From positions 1,488,001-1,552,000 of the forward strand of contig CAVYKV010000001.1 of NCBI GenBank assembly GCA_963769255.1: a DNA stretch of 64,000 nucleotides, in the 5' to 3' direction. The notes below the pieces were generated by a model, which worked only from the letters and a program-made list of their open reading frames with translations, was not told the origin of the DNA and searched no databases. Below, one piece after another: positions 52,667-60,925 of this stretch. This DNA comes from JAKACA01 sp963769255 (GTDB taxonomy: Bacteria; Actinomycetota; Acidimicrobiia; Acidimicrobiales; Bog-793). Position 1 is the stretch's first letter; the number at the start of each line of letters is the position of its first letter. The position numbers and the translations under genes were made by a program.

Positions 52667-53479
52667 GTGTGCCGCCTGTTCGCCTACGCCTGCGAGGGTG
52701 TGACGGCCGCCTCCGACGTGCTCGGCGAGGAGACCTACCTCCGCTTCCGCTCACTCGCCCGGCTGCACCGTGACGGCTGGGGTATGGCGTGGTTGAGCAG
52801 CACGGAGGTGGAATCGGGAACGAGCAGCCCGCGTGCCGCCCGCTCCCTCGTGGGTGCCTTGGACGATCCTGACTTCGACGAGCTCGCCCGCTCCCCCCTC
52901 GGCACCGCGGGCATGGTCCATCTCCGCTGGGCGACGGCCGGCTTGGATGTCACAGCCGCCAACACCCATCCCTTCCTCGCCGACGGCTGGGCCTTCGCCC
53001 ACCAGGGGAGCATCCCGCAGCCGGAGCTCATCGAGGAGCTCCTCAGCCCACAGTGGTCCGGCAAGCTCGGCGGGAAGACCGACAGCGAGCGCTACTTCCT
53101 CTACCTCCTGCAGTGCGCCGCCGAGGCGGGCGACGTCGTGGCCGGCGCCCGGCGGGCCGTCGGCGACATCGTGCGGAGGTGCGGACCGACCAGCCTCAAT
53201 GCCCTCCTCCTGTCGGGTTCCCGCCTCGTCGTGGTGCACGGCACCGCCGGGCTGGAGCCGTCCGTCGAGGACATGTTGGAGGTCGTCGGAACGGAGGACC
53301 AGCTGCCCCCCGAGCACCGCGAGGCGTACTACCGGCTTCGCTACCGTCGACGTGACGACGCCATCGCCGTCGTCTCCTCCGGACTCGGCGCCGGGGACGG
53401 GTGGAACGACCTGCCGGACGAGTGCATCGTAAACATCACTCTCAGCGATAGCTCAATGGAGATCCATCCGCTTCGGTGA
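52667..53479 (+). CDS. Class II glutamine amidotransferase (Ntn hydrolase)
   Basis: A 270-residue enzyme. It begins Met-Cys-Arg-Leu-Phe; after removal of Met, Cys2 is the N-terminal nucleophile of class II amidotransferases of the EgtC/YafJ type. Supporting motifs are RLHRDGWGMAW, VHLRWATAG, NTHPFLADGWAFAHQGSI (a conserved His/Asn region with the oxyanion HQG) and KTDSERYFLYLL. It would free ammonia from glutamine or cleave a gamma-glutamyl amide. Next to a gamma-glutamyl-amine ligase and an amidohydrolase this suggests hydrolysis of a gamma-glutamyl intermediate, but other roles are possible. GTG start at 52667. Confidence 0.82.
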   Translation: MCRLFAYACEGVTAASDVLGEETYLRFRSLARLHRDGWGMAWLSSTEVESGTSSPRAARSLVGALDDPDFDELARSPLGTAGMVHLRWATAGLDVTAANTHPFLADGWAFAHQGSIPQPELIEELLSPQWSGKLGGKTDSERYFLYLLQCAAEAGDVVAGARRAVGDIVRRCGPTSLNALLLSGSRLVVVHGTAGLEPSVEDMLEVVGTEDQLPPEHREAYYRLRYRRRDDAIAVVSSGLGAGDGWNDLPDECIVNITLSDSSMEIHPLR

Positions 53480-53491
53480 TGTAGCCGATCC

Positions 53492-53863
53492 TCAGACACG
53501 CACCGCCCGACTGCCGGCACAGGGCGCGGCGCGCACGCCGCCGACACTGAGCGGGCGCGGCCGCCGGCGGTGCGAGCGCTCCAGCGGAGGTCTCGCCGGC
53601 GGGAGGTGACCGCCCGGCAGATCGGGGCGGGGCGCCCTGGGGGGTCGGTCGTGGCGCCGCCACCACCAGCCGCCCCCGTTGCCGTCGTCGCCCCGAGGCG
53701 AGGGCCCGGTGGCGAGGATGATCCCGAGAACCACGATGGCGAGAACGAGGACGAGGGCGGGCGCCAGGGCGAGCCAGTGAAGGGGTCCGGCGCTCTTCGG
53801 ACCGGAGGCACACGACAGGGTGGAGCAGCTGTCCTGCACCCGGGTCACGAGGCTCAGCAGCAT
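53492..53863 (-). CDS. Small single-pass membrane protein
   Basis: A 123-residue protein with one clear membrane helix (LHWLALAPALVLVLAIVVLGIILATG). It is flanked by a short Cys-containing N-terminus and a long Arg/Pro-rich C-terminal tail of low complexity. The family is not recognised. A competing frame on the same strand (53442-54014) lacks any membrane segment and looks non-coding. The tail composition makes the 3' part uncertain. Confidence 0.4.
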   Translation of the reverse strand: MLLSLVTRVQDSCSTLSCASGPKSAGPLHWLALAPALVLVLAIVVLGIILATGPSPRGDDGNGGGWWWRRHDRPPRAPRPDLPGGHLPPARPPLERSHRRRPRPLSVGGVRAAPCAGSRAVRV

Positions 53864-54026
53864 GTCGATCCTTCGGCCTTCCTACCCCGGGCGCCCCTAC
53901 CGGCGCCCCGTCCTGCGAGGGAACCTGTCTCCGCCTCATGTACCCGGAGGCGTCACCGCCAAACGGCGCCGTCCGCTCGCCTCCTTCGCCGGGCGAAGGG
54001 CCGTGGCAGACCACCGGACGAGGTGC

Positions 54027-54974
54027 TCAGAAGGCGCCGAAGCGGACGATGGAGGCGATGCCGAAGAGCAACGAGTAGACGGCGAAGGGTATGAGTGTGC
54101 GGGTCTTGAAGTAGCGGGAGAGGAAGAGCACGGCGAGGAGCGAGGTGAGGGCGGCGGCGGCGCTCCCGGCGAGCACCTGCCCACGGATGTCGTTGCCGAG
54201 GGGGCCGAGGAGGTCGGGGATCTTGAGGGCGCCGGCGGCGAGGATGACCGGCGTCGACAGCAGGAAGGCGAAACGCATGGCGTTCTCGTTGCTGAGACCC
54301 CGGATGAGCCCTCCCACCATGGTGACGCCCTCGCGGCTGATGCCGGCGAGGAGGGCGAGGCCCTGTGACAGTCCGATGATGAAGGCGCTCGGCACCCCGA
54401 GGCCGGCGAGGTGGCGCTCCGCCTCGCCGTCCATCGGGACGACGCCCTCGTGTCCCTTCGCCGCCTCGCCGTGCGAGCCGGCGGCGCCGGCCGCCGCCCG
54501 CGCCCGCCGCCGGTAGACCTCGCCGGCCCCGAGGATGAGGCCGTTCACGGTGAGGAAGACGGCAGCCGAAAGCGGCTTGGCGAACAGCACCCGCAACGGG
54601 TGCTCGAGGACGAGGCCGAGGATGCCGACGGGCACGGTGGCGATGACGAGGAGCCAGGCGAGCCGCTCCGAGTCCGTCTCGATGCGTCGCCTGAGGAGGC
54701 TCCGCACGAGCGAGCCGATGAGGCGCACCCATTCCTTGGCGTAGAAACCCAGCAGCACGAGGGCAGTAGCGAGATGGAGCCCGACGATGAAGGCGAGGTA
54801 AGGGCTCTCGGGCGAGGACTCCTGACTGACGAGGAGCGCCCAGTTGCCACCGAACCAGGAGGGGAGCAGCACGGTGTGGCCGAGGCTCGAGATCGGGAAC
54901 AGCTCGGTGACGCCCTGGATGAGGCCGATGACGACGGCCTGGAAGTAGGTCATGTGGTAGACGGCGGCGGTCAC
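54027..54974 (-). CDS. uppP: Undecaprenyl-diphosphatase UppP/BacA
   Basis: A 315-residue polytopic membrane enzyme that releases phosphate from undecaprenyl diphosphate so the lipid carrier of cell-wall synthesis can be reused. The two signature regions are QGVTELFPISSLGHTVLLP and LLAGISREGVTMVGGLIRGLS. The second differs from the classical GxSRSGxT by Glu at the Ser position; an actinobacterial subfamily with GISR(D/E)GVTM exists as I recall, so activity is still likely. A cytoplasmic Ala/Gly/His-rich loop (about 155-185) is longer than usual. ATG 54974; ATG at 54953 (MTYFQAVVIGLIQG) is an alternative start. Confidence 0.88.
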   Translation of the reverse strand: MTAAVYHMTYFQAVVIGLIQGVTELFPISSLGHTVLLPSWFGGNWALLVSQESSPESPYLAFIVGLHLATALVLLGFYAKEWVRLIGSLVRSLLRRRIETDSERLAWLLVIATVPVGILGLVLEHPLRVLFAKPLSAAVFLTVNGLILGAGEVYRRRARAAAGAAGSHGEAAKGHEGVVPMDGEAERHLAGLGVPSAFIIGLSQGLALLAGISREGVTMVGGLIRGLSNENAMRFAFLLSTPVILAAGALKIPDLLGPLGNDIRGQVLAGSAAAALTSLLAVLFLSRYFKTRTLIPFAVYSLLFGIASIVRFGAF

Positions 54975-55047
54975 CCGGCCAGTGTGTCATTGCCGCCGCG
55001 GCGGTGGCGAGACGAGACCCTCCTGCCCCGTTGGCTACGATCGGCGC

Positions 55048-55692
55048 GTGACGCTCGCCCTGCTCAATCCGACGTCCTTCGTGACCTCCTCGGGGTACGC
55101 GGCCATCTTCGTGCTCTGCGTGCTGCAATCGTGCTGCGTGCCGACCTCCTCGGAGCTGACGATGGGCGTGGCCGGCGTCCTCTCCGCCTCCGGCAAGCTC
55201 GACCTGGCGGCCGTCATCGCCATCGGAACCCTTGGGGAGGTCGTCGGCGCCTACATCGCCTGGGTGATCGGGAGGACGGCAGGGCGGGGTTTCGTCGATC
55301 GCTTCGGCAAGTACGTGCTCCTGACCCACCACGACCTCGACCGTGCCGAAGCCTGGTACAACCGTCACCCCCGCTGGGGCGTCTTCGGGAGCCGCCTCGT
55401 GCCGCTCGTGCGGAACTTCGTGGCCATCCCGGCCGGCGTGGCCGAAGTGCCGCTCGTTCGCTTCGGCCTCCTCACGGCGGCCGGCAGCCTCATCTGGGAC
55501 GGAGCCTGGGCCGGGATCGGCTACGGGGTCGGCAGCCAGTGGAAGTCGATCGCCCACGGGTTCAGCGACGCCGGCTACGTCGTCGGCGCCCTCGTCGTGC
55601 TGGGGATCGCCTTCGTGATCTTCCATCGGTATCGCTCGTACCGTGCGGCGACGGCGACGGGCTCGACGAGGACGGACGTCGAGATCGACTGA
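55048..55692 (+). CDS. DedA-family membrane protein
   Basis: A 214-residue integral membrane protein with five or so helices. DedA motifs: VLQSCCVPTSSELTMGVAGVLSASG near the N-terminus, LGEVVGAYIAWVIGRTAGRGFVDRFGKYVLL, and the GSRLVPLVRNFVAIPAGVAEVPLVRFGLLTAAGSLIWDGAWAGIGYGVG block. DedA proteins are probable flippases or transporters for undecaprenyl phosphate or other lipids, which fits the divergent UppP gene. The GTG start at 55048 precedes TLALLNPTSF. The gap to UppP is 73 bases. Confidence 0.87.
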   Translation: MTLALLNPTSFVTSSGYAAIFVLCVLQSCCVPTSSELTMGVAGVLSASGKLDLAAVIAIGTLGEVVGAYIAWVIGRTAGRGFVDRFGKYVLLTHHDLDRAEAWYNRHPRWGVFGSRLVPLVRNFVAIPAGVAEVPLVRFGLLTAAGSLIWDGAWAGIGYGVGSQWKSIAHGFSDAGYVVGALVVLGIAFVIFHRYRSYRAATATGSTRTDVEID

Positions 55693-55710
55693 GCAGGGTG
55701 GCCCGGCGTG

Positions 55711-56268
55711 TCAGTCGCCGTCGGCCTCCTTCAGGATCTCCCCGAGGTGGTGCTCGACCGTCCAGCGCTGAGGGGGCAGGTGGTGCTCTCGTGCCCAGGC
55801 GACGGTGAGGTCGTCGCTCCCTGCGCGCTCCAGCAGCTCGGCGCCGAGGCGGTCGTGCTGCAGGTAGCGGGCCATCTTCCGACGACGCCCGGAGAACGGT
55901 GACCCGGCCGGCAGGGTCTCCCAGCCCACGACGCCGTCGCGCCCGATGGCAAGGGCGGCCAGCGTGGCCCACACGCGGCCGAACGTTCCGAGACCTGCCT
56001 CCAACTTTCCGACGTCGTGCAGGAGGGCGGCCGGCACCAGGACGGGCTCGGCGCCGTCCCCGAGCGCCCTGCGGGCGACCCCGATGGCGTGGCGCCGGTC
56101 CGGCCCGGACATCTGCGTGAAGAGGCGGCCCTCGTCTGCGCTGAGGTGGGTGAGCGCCCATTGCTGCGACTGCTGGCGTGGACCGGCGGGGGCGAGCGAG
56201 GCGGCGAAGCGCAGCGCCAGGTGCCACATCGACCCGAAGCCATGCTGCTTGCTCCCGGTCGTCGCCAT
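55711..56268 (-). CDS. HD-domain phosphohydrolase
   Basis: A 185-residue protein with an HD-type metal site: DRRHAIGVARRALGD supplies the first His, VPAALLHDVGKLEAGLGTFGRVWATL the HD pair, and the C-terminal REHHLPPQRWTVEHHLGEILKEADGD further His/Asp residues. Actinobacterial relatives of this size are usually called HD-domain proteins without known substrate; nucleotide or nucleoside phosphate hydrolysis is likely. The 5' end lies 214 bases from the divergent EamA-like gene; that gap shows no clear motif. Confidence 0.75.
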   Translation of the reverse strand: MATTGSKQHGFGSMWHLALRFAASLAPAGPRQQSQQWALTHLSADEGRLFTQMSGPDRRHAIGVARRALGDGAEPVLVPAALLHDVGKLEAGLGTFGRVWATLAALAIGRDGVVGWETLPAGSPFSGRRRKMARYLQHDRLGAELLERAGSDDLTVAWAREHHLPPQRWTVEHHLGEILKEADGD

Positions 56269-56481
56269 GCCGTCACGCTATCGGAGCCGTCGGTGCCCGC
56301 TCGAAGCCCCTCGTCTCTGGCGGCGATGGCCTCCGAGGGCTATCTTCCCTTTTCGGAGCGTCTGCGAGGCCGCCAGCGGCACACGCGACGCCGGAGGCAG
56401 CGATGCCCCGGCGAGGGCGCTCCCAGGCTCGGCGGCCATTCCGGCACCGGTCGAGCCGAGCGAGGAGGTGGTCGGCGGCTG

Positions 56482-57345
56482 ATGCGGTTGTCCGTCGGTC
56501 TCCTCTTGGCGATGGCGGCTGCCCTCGCCATCAACTGGAGCTTCTTCACCCAGCACGGCGCCTCCAACGTGCTGCCACGCCTCTCCCTGCGCCATCCCTT
56601 CCGCTCCTTGCGCCTGCTGTTCACGAACGGGCGCTGGCTCCTCGGCTATGCCGTCGGCATGGGGGGCTGGGGGCTCTACGTCGCCGCTCTGCTGTTCGCC
56701 CCCATCTCGCTCGTGCAATCCGTTTCGGCCGGCGGCATCGGCGTCATCGCCCTGCTGGCGCTGCGTCAGGGTGCCGGCAGCGTCCCGCCCCGCGACCGGG
56801 TGGCGTTGGTGGCCTGCCTGGGCGGCCTCGCCCTCGTGCTCGTCTCCTTCGTGGCCGGCGTGCCCAAGCCCAGCCCGCCCGGGACGAGCAACATCCTCGT
56901 CTGGGTCGGTGTCACGGTCGCGCTCGCCGGCGTCGCCTGGCTCGTCGGGGGCCGGGTGATGCGCCAGGGCGCCGGCCTCGGGGCCGCCGCCGGCCTCCTC
57001 TACGCCGCCGGCGACGTCTCGACGAAAGGTGCCGTGATCGCCGGTGTCGTCTTCGTGCCCCTCCTGATTGCGTGCCTCGTCGCCGGCTTCGTGGCGCTCC
57101 AACTGGCCTTCCAGCGGGGGAGCGCCATCGCCACGGCCGGGATGTCCACCCTCCTCAACAACGCCCTGCCGATCGTGGCGGGCGTCGTCGCCTTCCACGA
57201 ACGGCTGCCGGGCGGAGTGGGTGGGGGCGTCCGCTTGGCGGGTTTCGTCCTCGTGGTGGCGGGCGCCGCCCTCCTTGCCAGGCCCGAGCCGGCGGCTTCC
57301 GGACGGAGCGACGACGCCCCCGTCCTCCCGGGGGCGCGCACGTGA
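56482..57345 (+). CDS. EamA/DMT-like membrane transporter
   Basis: A 287-residue protein with eight to ten hydrophobic helices in two similar halves (LLLAMAAALAINWSFFTQH; GYAVGMGGWGLYVAALLFAPISLVQSVSAGGIGVIALLAL; AALVACLGGLALVLVSF-like; LLYAAGDVSTKGAVIAGVVFVPLLIACLVAGFVALQLAFQRG; MSTLLNNALPIVAGVVAFHERLPGG). This is the drug/metabolite transporter superfamily pattern. The substrate is unknown. An AGGAGG precedes the ATG by about 14 bases. The following gene starts 48 bases after its stop and may share a transcript. Confidence 0.75.
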   Translation: MRLSVGLLLAMAAALAINWSFFTQHGASNVLPRLSLRHPFRSLRLLFTNGRWLLGYAVGMGGWGLYVAALLFAPISLVQSVSAGGIGVIALLALRQGAGSVPPRDRVALVACLGGLALVLVSFVAGVPKPSPPGTSNILVWVGVTVALAGVAWLVGGRVMRQGAGLGAAAGLLYAAGDVSTKGAVIAGVVFVPLLIACLVAGFVALQLAFQRGSAIATAGMSTLLNNALPIVAGVVAFHERLPGGVGGGVRLAGFVLVVAGAALLARPEPAASGRSDDAPVLPGART

Positions 57346-57393
57346 AGCCGCTCCGATTTGGGAAGAGGCGCTGTCGCAACTACAGTTTGCGCC

Positions 57394-58494
57394 GTGGCGG
57401 TGCATTGCCTCGAGTCGCTCCTTCCTGCTGACGACGTCGAGCGCATCGTTCGCGTCTGGCACCGCTTCCCGTTCTACGACGCCGTCAACCAGCGGCCCGG
57501 CTCCGCCGGCCCCGTAGCGAAAGCGGCCCCCTCGTCGGATCTGCGGAAGCTGACGGCCCACACGGACGCTTCGACCCCGGCCATCGCCGGGCGCTTCTCC
57601 GGCGTCATGGGTCGCGCCGACGTCGACCGCCACTTCCGGGAGACGGGGTGTGCCGCCGGCCGCGCCGCCGTGGAGGCCGGGCTCGCCCGCACCAATTACT
57701 TCGGGGCGAACTACGTGTTCCACGACGAGACGGCCGTCCCCGGCCTCGAGAACTTCCTCCACGAGGACGACTTCGTGGAGGCGGCGCGGCTCATCTTCGA
57801 CGTGCCGCTCATCGTCCCGACCCTCGTGTACGCCAACGTCATGGTGCCCGGGCAGGAGCTGCCCATCCACACCGACATCCCCGAGTTCCTCGGGGCCGAC
57901 CGCACACAACTCCCGATGTGGCTGCTCGTGGTCATGCACCACTCAGGGCTCTTCGCCGACCGGCGCATCGCCACGGCGACGGCCGTCGCCTACGTGGAGT
58001 CGGGCGAGGGAGGAGAGTTCGCCTACTACGAGCACGGTGACGAGCCGAGCGTGATGAAGCCGGGCGCCGGCAGCGCCATGGTGCTCGACGCCGACACCGT
58101 CTTCCACGCCGTCTACCCGGTGGGGTGTCCGGACGACCTGCCGCCGGAGAACCGGGCCTTCATGCGGCTCAGCCGGAACGGCAACCGGCGCTGGCGGCTC
58201 ACGAGCCGGGAAGCCGACGGTGCCGACGACATGGCCGCCTACTCGAGCGACGACCTGCGCTACTCCATCTCCCGCAAGGCGTACTGCTTCGCCAACAAGC
58301 AGGAGTACGAGACCTGGCAGGCGGGCGTCGACCCGCTCCGCCCGGAGGACGTGCTCGGCCGGCTCGTCGGCGTCCTCGTGGATCGCGGTGTGCTCGAGTC
58401 ACCGGAGCACTCGCTGAGCGACGGAGATCTCGCCAGGCTCCTCATGGACCACTTCATCCCCTTCCCCGACGCCGCCACCGGCGCCGCCGCCTAA
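57394..58494 (+). CDS. Cupin/2-oxoglutarate-Fe(II)-dioxygenase-like protein, orphan
   Basis: A 366-residue cytoplasmic protein that I cannot assign to a named family. The core shows a double-stranded beta-helix with the metal motif HxD...H: ELPIHTDIPEFLG followed later by VLDADTVFHAVYPVG, in the middle of VTPTLVYANVM-like beta strands. The C-terminal region ends with FANKQEYETWQAGVDPLRPEDVLGRL. A 2-oxoglutarate oxygenase is suggested; a true substrate and co-substrate residue are not readable. Start codons here are GTG 57394 or 57400; the ORF further upstream (TTG 57358) lacks support. Confidence 0.55.
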   Translation: MAVHCLESLLPADDVERIVRVWHRFPFYDAVNQRPGSAGPVAKAAPSSDLRKLTAHTDASTPAIAGRFSGVMGRADVDRHFRETGCAAGRAAVEAGLARTNYFGANYVFHDETAVPGLENFLHEDDFVEAARLIFDVPLIVPTLVYANVMVPGQELPIHTDIPEFLGADRTQLPMWLLVVMHHSGLFADRRIATATAVAYVESGEGGEFAYYEHGDEPSVMKPGAGSAMVLDADTVFHAVYPVGCPDDLPPENRAFMRLSRNGNRRWRLTSREADGADDMAAYSSDDLRYSISRKAYCFANKQEYETWQAGVDPLRPEDVLGRLVGVLVDRGVLESPEHSLSDGDLARLLMDHFIPFPDAATGAAA

Positions 58495-58654
58495 GCCCGC
58501 ACCTGCCGCCTCCCCGCTTGGGGCCCCCGAGTCTGTTCGCCCGCCCGCCGCTCCTGCACTCGGGCTGGTCGTCCTGCCTCCAGGACCTACTTGCGTGCAG
58601 GTCGCATTTATGTCAGGCTGCGGCTCGGCCGGCGAGCAGAGGGGAGGCAGCGAC

Positions 58655-59806
58655 ATGTCAGCCCAAACGGCGCTCAGCCCCACGCGACGGAGCGAGACGC
58701 TCCGCTCGTCCTTCGCCGCCCTGAGCCCCGTCGAGCGCACTCGAGTCCTCGCCATGTACGGCTCGATCGCGGCGCTGCACGCCATCGGTTTCTTCATCTT
58801 CATCGCCTTCGTGGTACCTGCCCACTACAAGGGACTCGGGATCGGCGTCAGCGTCCTCGCCTACACCTTGGGCCTCCGCCACGCCTTCGATGCCGACCAC
58901 ATCTCCGCCATCGACAACACGACCCGCAAGGTCATGAACGAGCGGCAAGGCACGGGCCAACCGCGGCCCCTCGCCTTCGGGTACTTCTTCTCGCTCGGGC
59001 ACTCCACGATCGTCGTCGTCATCGGCGTCGGCATCATCGTCGCCGAGAAGGCCGTCTTCGGTGCGGTCTCCAACAGCCACTCCGGCCTCGAGACCTTCGG
59101 GGGGCTCTTCGGGACGGTCGTCTCGTCCGCCTTCCTCTTCCTCATCGGCCTCCTCAACCTCGTCGTCCTCGCCGGCATCGTCCGAGTCTTCCGGTCGATG
59201 CGCCGCGGCGTCTACGACGAGGCCGAGCTGGAGCGCCAGCTGCAGAACCGGGGTTTCTTCTACCGCTTCTTCGGGAAGTGGCTGCGCGCCATCACGAAGG
59301 AGTGGCAGCTGTACCCCGTCGGCGTCCTCTTCGGGCTCGGCTTCGATACGGCCTCCGAGGTCGCCCTCGTCGCCACGACGGCGTTGTACGCCTCCAGGCA
59401 CATCCCCTGGTACGCCATCATCTGCCTGCCGATCCTCTTCACGGCCGGCATGTGCCTCATGGACACGACGGACGGCATCTTCATGAACGTCGCCTACGGA
59501 TGGGCCTTCTTCAACCCGGTCCGCAAGGTGTACTACAACCTCGCCATCACGGGGCTGTCCGTCGCCATCTGCTTCTTCATCGGAGCCGTGGAGGCGCTCG
59601 GCATCGTCCCGACGGAGATCCACGGCCTCTCCCGGCACCACGGCTTCTGGGGCTTCATGTACAACTTCAACATCAACACGGCCGGCTTCGTGATCGTGGG
59701 GATGTTCGTGGTCACCTGGGCGGTCGCTATGGCCGTGTGGCGTTTCGGCCACATCGAGGAGCGCTGGAGCGCCCGCCTGGCGACGTCGTCGCCGGAGGCG
59801 AGCTGA
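58655..59806 (+). CDS. HoxN/NixA-family nickel/cobalt permease
   Basis: A 383-residue, roughly eight-helix secondary transporter for Ni2+ or Co2+. The family signature in helix II, RHAFDADHISAIDNTTRK (H-x4-D-H), is intact, followed by FGYFFSLGHSTIVV, YPVGVLFGLGFDTASEVAL and MCLMDTTDGIFMNVAYGWAF. It feeds metal for urease, hydrogenase or cobalamin. The ATG follows AGGGGAGGCAGCGAC. An AT-richer block with TGCG/CGCA ends at about 58590-58610 (CTTGCGTGCAGGTCGCAT) is a possible operator, but it does not match the known Nur or NikR consensus. A vitamin-type ECF importer lies about 1.1 kb downstream on the other strand. Confidence 0.88.
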   Translation: MSAQTALSPTRRSETLRSSFAALSPVERTRVLAMYGSIAALHAIGFFIFIAFVVPAHYKGLGIGVSVLAYTLGLRHAFDADHISAIDNTTRKVMNERQGTGQPRPLAFGYFFSLGHSTIVVVIGVGIIVAEKAVFGAVSNSHSGLETFGGLFGTVVSSAFLFLIGLLNLVVLAGIVRVFRSMRRGVYDEAELERQLQNRGFFYRFFGKWLRAITKEWQLYPVGVLFGLGFDTASEVALVATTALYASRHIPWYAIICLPILFTAGMCLMDTTDGIFMNVAYGWAFFNPVRKVYYNLAITGLSVAICFFIGAVEALGIVPTEIHGLSRHHGFWGFMYNFNINTAGFVIVGMFVVTWAVAMAVWRFGHIEERWSARLATSSPEAS

Positions 59807-59825
59807 GGGCACGAGCGGTCGGCGC

Positions 59826-60890
59826 TCAAGGCGACGGGTACTGCAGCTCGAGGGCGTGCCGGTAGGTGCCGCCGTGACAGCCGAAGCCGGCTGACGGCTT
59901 GAAACGGCGGACGATCTCGACGAAGTCGCGGTGCACGGCGACGAGCTCCATGCCCCGGCGCAGGTAGAAGCCGATGGCCTCGGCGTTGTCGTCCGTCGTC
60001 GTGAGCCACAGGCGCCGCCGGTGGGAGCGGGCGAGTTGCCGGGCGGCGGCGAGCAGGGCGGAACCGGCTCCGAATCCTTCGTAGAGACTGTTGAGCGTCA
60101 CGACCTCCAGGCCGGCGGCGTCCTGACGCCACGTGAGGGCCCCGAGGCGCCGGCCTCCGACCAGGGCGACGTAGCCCGAGAGGGCGGCGGGCTCGTGGGG
60201 GCCGGAGAGACTGACGACGGGAAGGCCCCACTCCTGCTCGAGGAGGGCAGCCATCCAGGCGGCGTCGTCCTCGTCGGCTTCGCGCACGACGGGCGCTTCG
60301 GCGGGTCGCCAGAGCTCCGTGAGATCGATCCCGAGCTCGCCGAGCATCGTGCGCAGCAGGGGGAGCGACAGCCCGAGCACGTTGCTCGGGACTCCGTCGA
60401 TGCCCTCCACGAAGGCTCCGCCGAGTCCCTCGATGCTGAAGGCGCCGGCGAGGGCGAGGGGCTCGCCGCTGGCGACGTAGCGGCGGACCTCGCCCTCGGT
60501 CGGTCGCCCGAAGCGCACGAGCGTGCTGTCGACGGCGCCCGCCCGGCTGCCACTGGCGGGCTCGAGGAGGAAGTGGCCCGTATGGAGGACGGCGTGGCGC
60601 CCGGCGAGCGCCTGCCACATCTCGATCGCCTCCGCCTCTGAGGACGGCTTGCCGAGGGCCTCCCCGTCGAGGTCGAGCATCGAGTCACAGCCGAGGACGA
60701 GGTCCTCCGGGAAGCGCTCGGCCACGACGACGGCCTTGCGCTCGGCGAGGAGGGAGACGGCGGTCGCCGTGTCGGGGGCGTCGACGGCCTCGGAGATGCC
60801 GCTGACGACGACCCGCGGATGGATGCCGGCGTCTCGCAGCACCCGGAGGCGGGCGGGCGAGGCGGAGGCAAGCGTGAGGAGGCGACTCAT
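59826..60890 (-). CDS. Maf-family nucleotide pyrophosphatase fused to GNAT acetyltransferase
   Basis: A 354-residue fusion. The N-terminal half (about 1-195) is Maf/Ham1-like: LTLASASPARLRVLRDAGI, DLVLGCDSMLDLDGEALGKP, and SIEGLGGAFVEGIDGVPSNVLGLSL are family signatures. The enzyme hydrolyses non-canonical dTTP/UTP-type nucleotides and is linked to septum formation. The C-terminal half (about 200-354) is a GNAT: VREADEDDAAWMAALL, FGAGSALLAAARQLARSHRRRLWLTTTDDNAEAIGFYLRRGMELVAVHRDFVEI. Both halves look complete. The fusion is unusual and might couple nucleotide quality control with acetylation, or simply join two genes. Start ATG 60890. Confidence 0.8.
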   Translation of the reverse strand: MSRLLTLASASPARLRVLRDAGIHPRVVVSGISEAVDAPDTATAVSLLAERKAVVVAERFPEDLVLGCDSMLDLDGEALGKPSSEAEAIEMWQALAGRHAVLHTGHFLLEPASGSRAGAVDSTLVRFGRPTEGEVRRYVASGEPLALAGAFSIEGLGGAFVEGIDGVPSNVLGLSLPLLRTMLGELGIDLTELWRPAEAPVVREADEDDAAWMAALLEQEWGLPVVSLSGPHEPAALSGYVALVGGRRLGALTWRQDAAGLEVVTLNSLYEGFGAGSALLAAARQLARSHRRRLWLTTTDDNAEAIGFYLRRGMELVAVHRDFVEIVRRFKPSAGFGCHGGTYRHALELQYPSP

Positions 60891-60925
60891 CGGTCCATCA
60901 TGGTGCAGGGACTGCGGCGCCGGAC

